Assembly (NCBI GenBank): GCA_019636385.1
Contig: JAHBXT010000004.1
Location: 744,001 to 808,000, forward strand
Origin: Pirellulaceae bacterium
GTDB lineage: Bacteria > Planctomycetota > Planctomycetia > Pirellulales > Pirellulaceae
Reading direction: 5' to 3'
DNA length: 64,000 nucleotides
A program made the translations under genes and the position numbers. Within the stretch, counting starts at the first letter, position 1. Every line of letters starts with the position of its first letter. The notes under the pieces were generated by a model. It was not told where the DNA came from and did no database searches. It saw only the letters and a program-made list of their open reading frames with translations. Positions 62,756 through 64,000 of the stretch are shown one piece after another.

Positions 62756-63676
62756 CTACTGTCGTTGCTCAATTGCTAGCAAACAACCGGTGGCAGCAGC
62801 TATTTCATCGAGCCGATCTGGCGGGAGTTCACCGAGCAGCGGTTGCACCGGACCTGTGTCGGAGATCCCGGCGCTGGTCACCGCCTGATGTAACACGGTG
62901 ATTGGATGAATGCGATTGCGCAGTTCTTCAAGTTCCGCGAACTGCCTGCGAATCAGTTCGGCACCTGCGTCATCCCCCGCCTGTAACTTCCGTAACATGT
63001 TCAGCGATAATCGCGGAGCCACACACACGCAGCCGCTGGTGAAACTGACCAGGCCAAATCGGCGTAGGTGAACGATGGCCGGCTGCTCGCCCATTCCGCT
63101 GACAATCAAATTTGAGGGCACATTTTCCAAAATCTCGCTCAGGTAACCATCGTTTTCTGGATGCTCTCGTACTACAGCATACTTGATCCATGATAGCAAG
63201 CCGTCGCGATAGAGCCTGCCAAGTGTCGATGGTGACAACCAGCCATCGTGCTTCAAGTACACTACCACGGGGCGACCGACAGACTGGACAAACTGGCGAA
63301 TTCCTGTTTCGATACCACGCTCGTCGCTAAGCTCTTTTTGAGGCAGGACCATGGCGGTCGGGAAATCATAATCTTTGAGAATTTCAGCCTGATCCATCAT
63401 CGTGCCGTAAGCCGGTCCAACCGCCGGCACGACTAAGGTCTCTGCCGCCGCTAGTTCAACCAACATGGTTAAGAACTTGGCGTACTCGCTGGGCCGGATG
63501 TGATACAGCACTGCATTTCCACCATACAACAAGGTCGTTATGCCTGCCTGTTCCAAATAACGAATCATGCGTTGGTTTTCGGACCGACAGATTTTGCCCG
63601 CCCTGTCGCGTGCCAGCGGAGGTACGGCAATCACACTGGCTGACAATCGAGCTGCGGAAATGGGATTGGTTTGCAT
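62756..63676 (-). CDS. Dihydrodipicolinate synthase/sugar-acid aldolase (DapA) family protein
   Basis: The 306-residue protein has the DapA-type barrel: an N-terminal 'LEQAGITTLLYGGNAVL' where DapA has a 'GTTGE' loop, and the Schiff-base Lys in 'PVVVYLKHDGWLSP'. 'LIVSGMGEQPAIVHLRRFG' and 'FTSGCVCVAPRLSL' also fit. In DapA-fold enzymes the Lys forms a Schiff base with pyruvate or a 2-keto-3-deoxy acid. The next gene on the same strand (63777 onward) is an IlvD/Edd-type dehydratase. The pair suggests a sugar-acid pathway: dehydration, then cleavage or second dehydration of the 2-keto-3-deoxy acid. Confidence 0.82.
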   Translation of the reverse strand: MQTNPISAARLSASVIAVPPLARDRAGKICRSENQRMIRYLEQAGITTLLYGGNAVLYHIRPSEYAKFLTMLVELAAAETLVVPAVGPAYGTMMDQAEILKDYDFPTAMVLPQKELSDERGIETGIRQFVQSVGRPVVVYLKHDGWLSPSTLGRLYRDGLLSWIKYAVVREHPENDGYLSEILENVPSNLIVSGMGEQPAIVHLRRFGLVSFTSGCVCVAPRLSLNMLRKLQAGDDAGAELIRRQFAELEELRNRIHPITVLHQAVTSAGISDTGPVQPLLGELPPDRLDEIAAATGCLLAIEQRQ

Positions 63677-63776
63677 GACTCAGGGTACTTTGATTCTGGT
63701 TAAGACTTGTAGCTACCTGTTTTGCGACGGTGGCATCCGTTTTTATTGACCGCTCGACAAACTGACGGCTCAAGCT

Positions 63777-64000
63777 TCAAAAAATATCGGGTTCCTGACC
63801 AGGACTGCGACCGGACAGAAAGTCGAAATCACAGCCTTCATCGGCTTGGGTCACATGCCGCGCGAACAGCCACTGGTAGCCACGTTTAGCTGCTGCTACG
63901 GGCGCCTGCCAACGACCGAGCCGCGCGGCCAGCTCTGACTCATCGACTAACAGATTCAGTTGTCGCCGATCAACGTCCAGTTCAATGAGGTCGCCGTCGC
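63777..64000 (-). CDS. IlvD/Edd family dehydratase, C-terminal end (cut by window edge)
   Basis: The minus strand gives about 74 residues before a stop at 63777-63779. It begins 'GDLIELDVDRRQLNLLVDE', then 'ELAARLGRW', then 'RGYQWLFARHVTQADEGCD'. This is the C-terminus of a dihydroxy-acid or sugar-acid dehydratase; the long tail 'YQWLFARHVTQADEGCDFDF' is more like the sugar-acid (arabonate/xylonate-type) branch than IlvD. It would use an iron-sulfur cluster to dehydrate an aldonic acid. The DapA-family gene starts about 100 bases after it. Confidence 0.88.
   Translation of the reverse strand, partial: DGDLIELDVDRRQLNLLVDESELAARLGRWQAPVAAAKRGYQWLFARHVTQADEGCDFDFLSGRSPGQEPDIF

Overview
The window most likely comes from a planctomycete, probably a Pirellulaceae relative. 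The evidence is family content typical of that phylum: a PSD1-type cytochrome protein (DUF1549/DUF1553) followed at once by a DUF1501 protein, a DUF1559 prepilin-like protein with the H-x9-DG tail, a planctomycete sulfatase, and a secreted protein with a dockerin-like calcium repeat. Several genes start with TTG or GTG and have good ribosome binding sites. There are no rRNAs, complete tRNAs, insertion sequences or CRISPR arrays that I can support.

Layout. 0-7 kb: a cut-off DUF2252 gene, a DUF4239 membrane protein, a decayed HlyD-type gene, and a leftward arsenic operon: arsR, an arsM-arsD fusion, arsA, a phosphatase-like arsenate reductase candidate, and a dead second arsC. No arsenite efflux permease lies in the window. 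7-14 kb: oxidoreductase, DUF4405 membrane protein, LarA-like enzyme and a wrbA-pirin pair, with another decayed gene (isochorismatase family). 14.5-17.5 kb: a rightward operon of acyl-CoA dehydrogenase, phosphotransferase and histidine phosphatase. 17.8-25.5 kb: a four-gene cyanophycin locus: full-length cphA, a fused ABC exporter-like protein, DUF1854, and a second cyanophycin-synthetase-like protein whose Mur-ligase half is eroded. 25.9-31.2 kb: glycosyltransferase and thiolase pair, sodium/solute symporter, ornithine decarboxylase-like enzyme.

31.7-39.9 kb: four overlapping leftward genes form an inorganic-carbon uptake operon: dabA, two NuoL/NuoM-like dabB-type subunits, and a SulP anion transporter. 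40.6-45.3 kb: a cobalamin riboswitch precedes a rightward gene run of DUF1559 protein, DUF4465 protein, Gfo/Idh/MocA oxidoreductase and haloalkane dehalogenase. DUF4465 is the family of Bacteroidetes B12-binding BtuH proteins, so the first two genes may serve corrinoid capture. 45.4-49.1 kb: leftward enolase-superfamily enzyme, M14-type deacylase and ceramidase-like hydrolase. 49.4-64 kb: PlsC-ACP fusion, DEAD-box helicase, nitroreductase, YhaM-type exoribonuclease, PSD1/DUF1501/sulfatase set, glycosyltransferase, and a sugar-acid pair (DapA-type lyase and the end of an IlvD/Edd dehydratase).

The three loci I find most worth attention are the cyanophycin/ABC/DUF1854 locus, the dab-sulP operon, and the riboswitch-controlled DUF1559-DUF4465 unit. 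All calls rest on reading protein motifs, gene spacing and nucleotide signals by eye; no database search was run.
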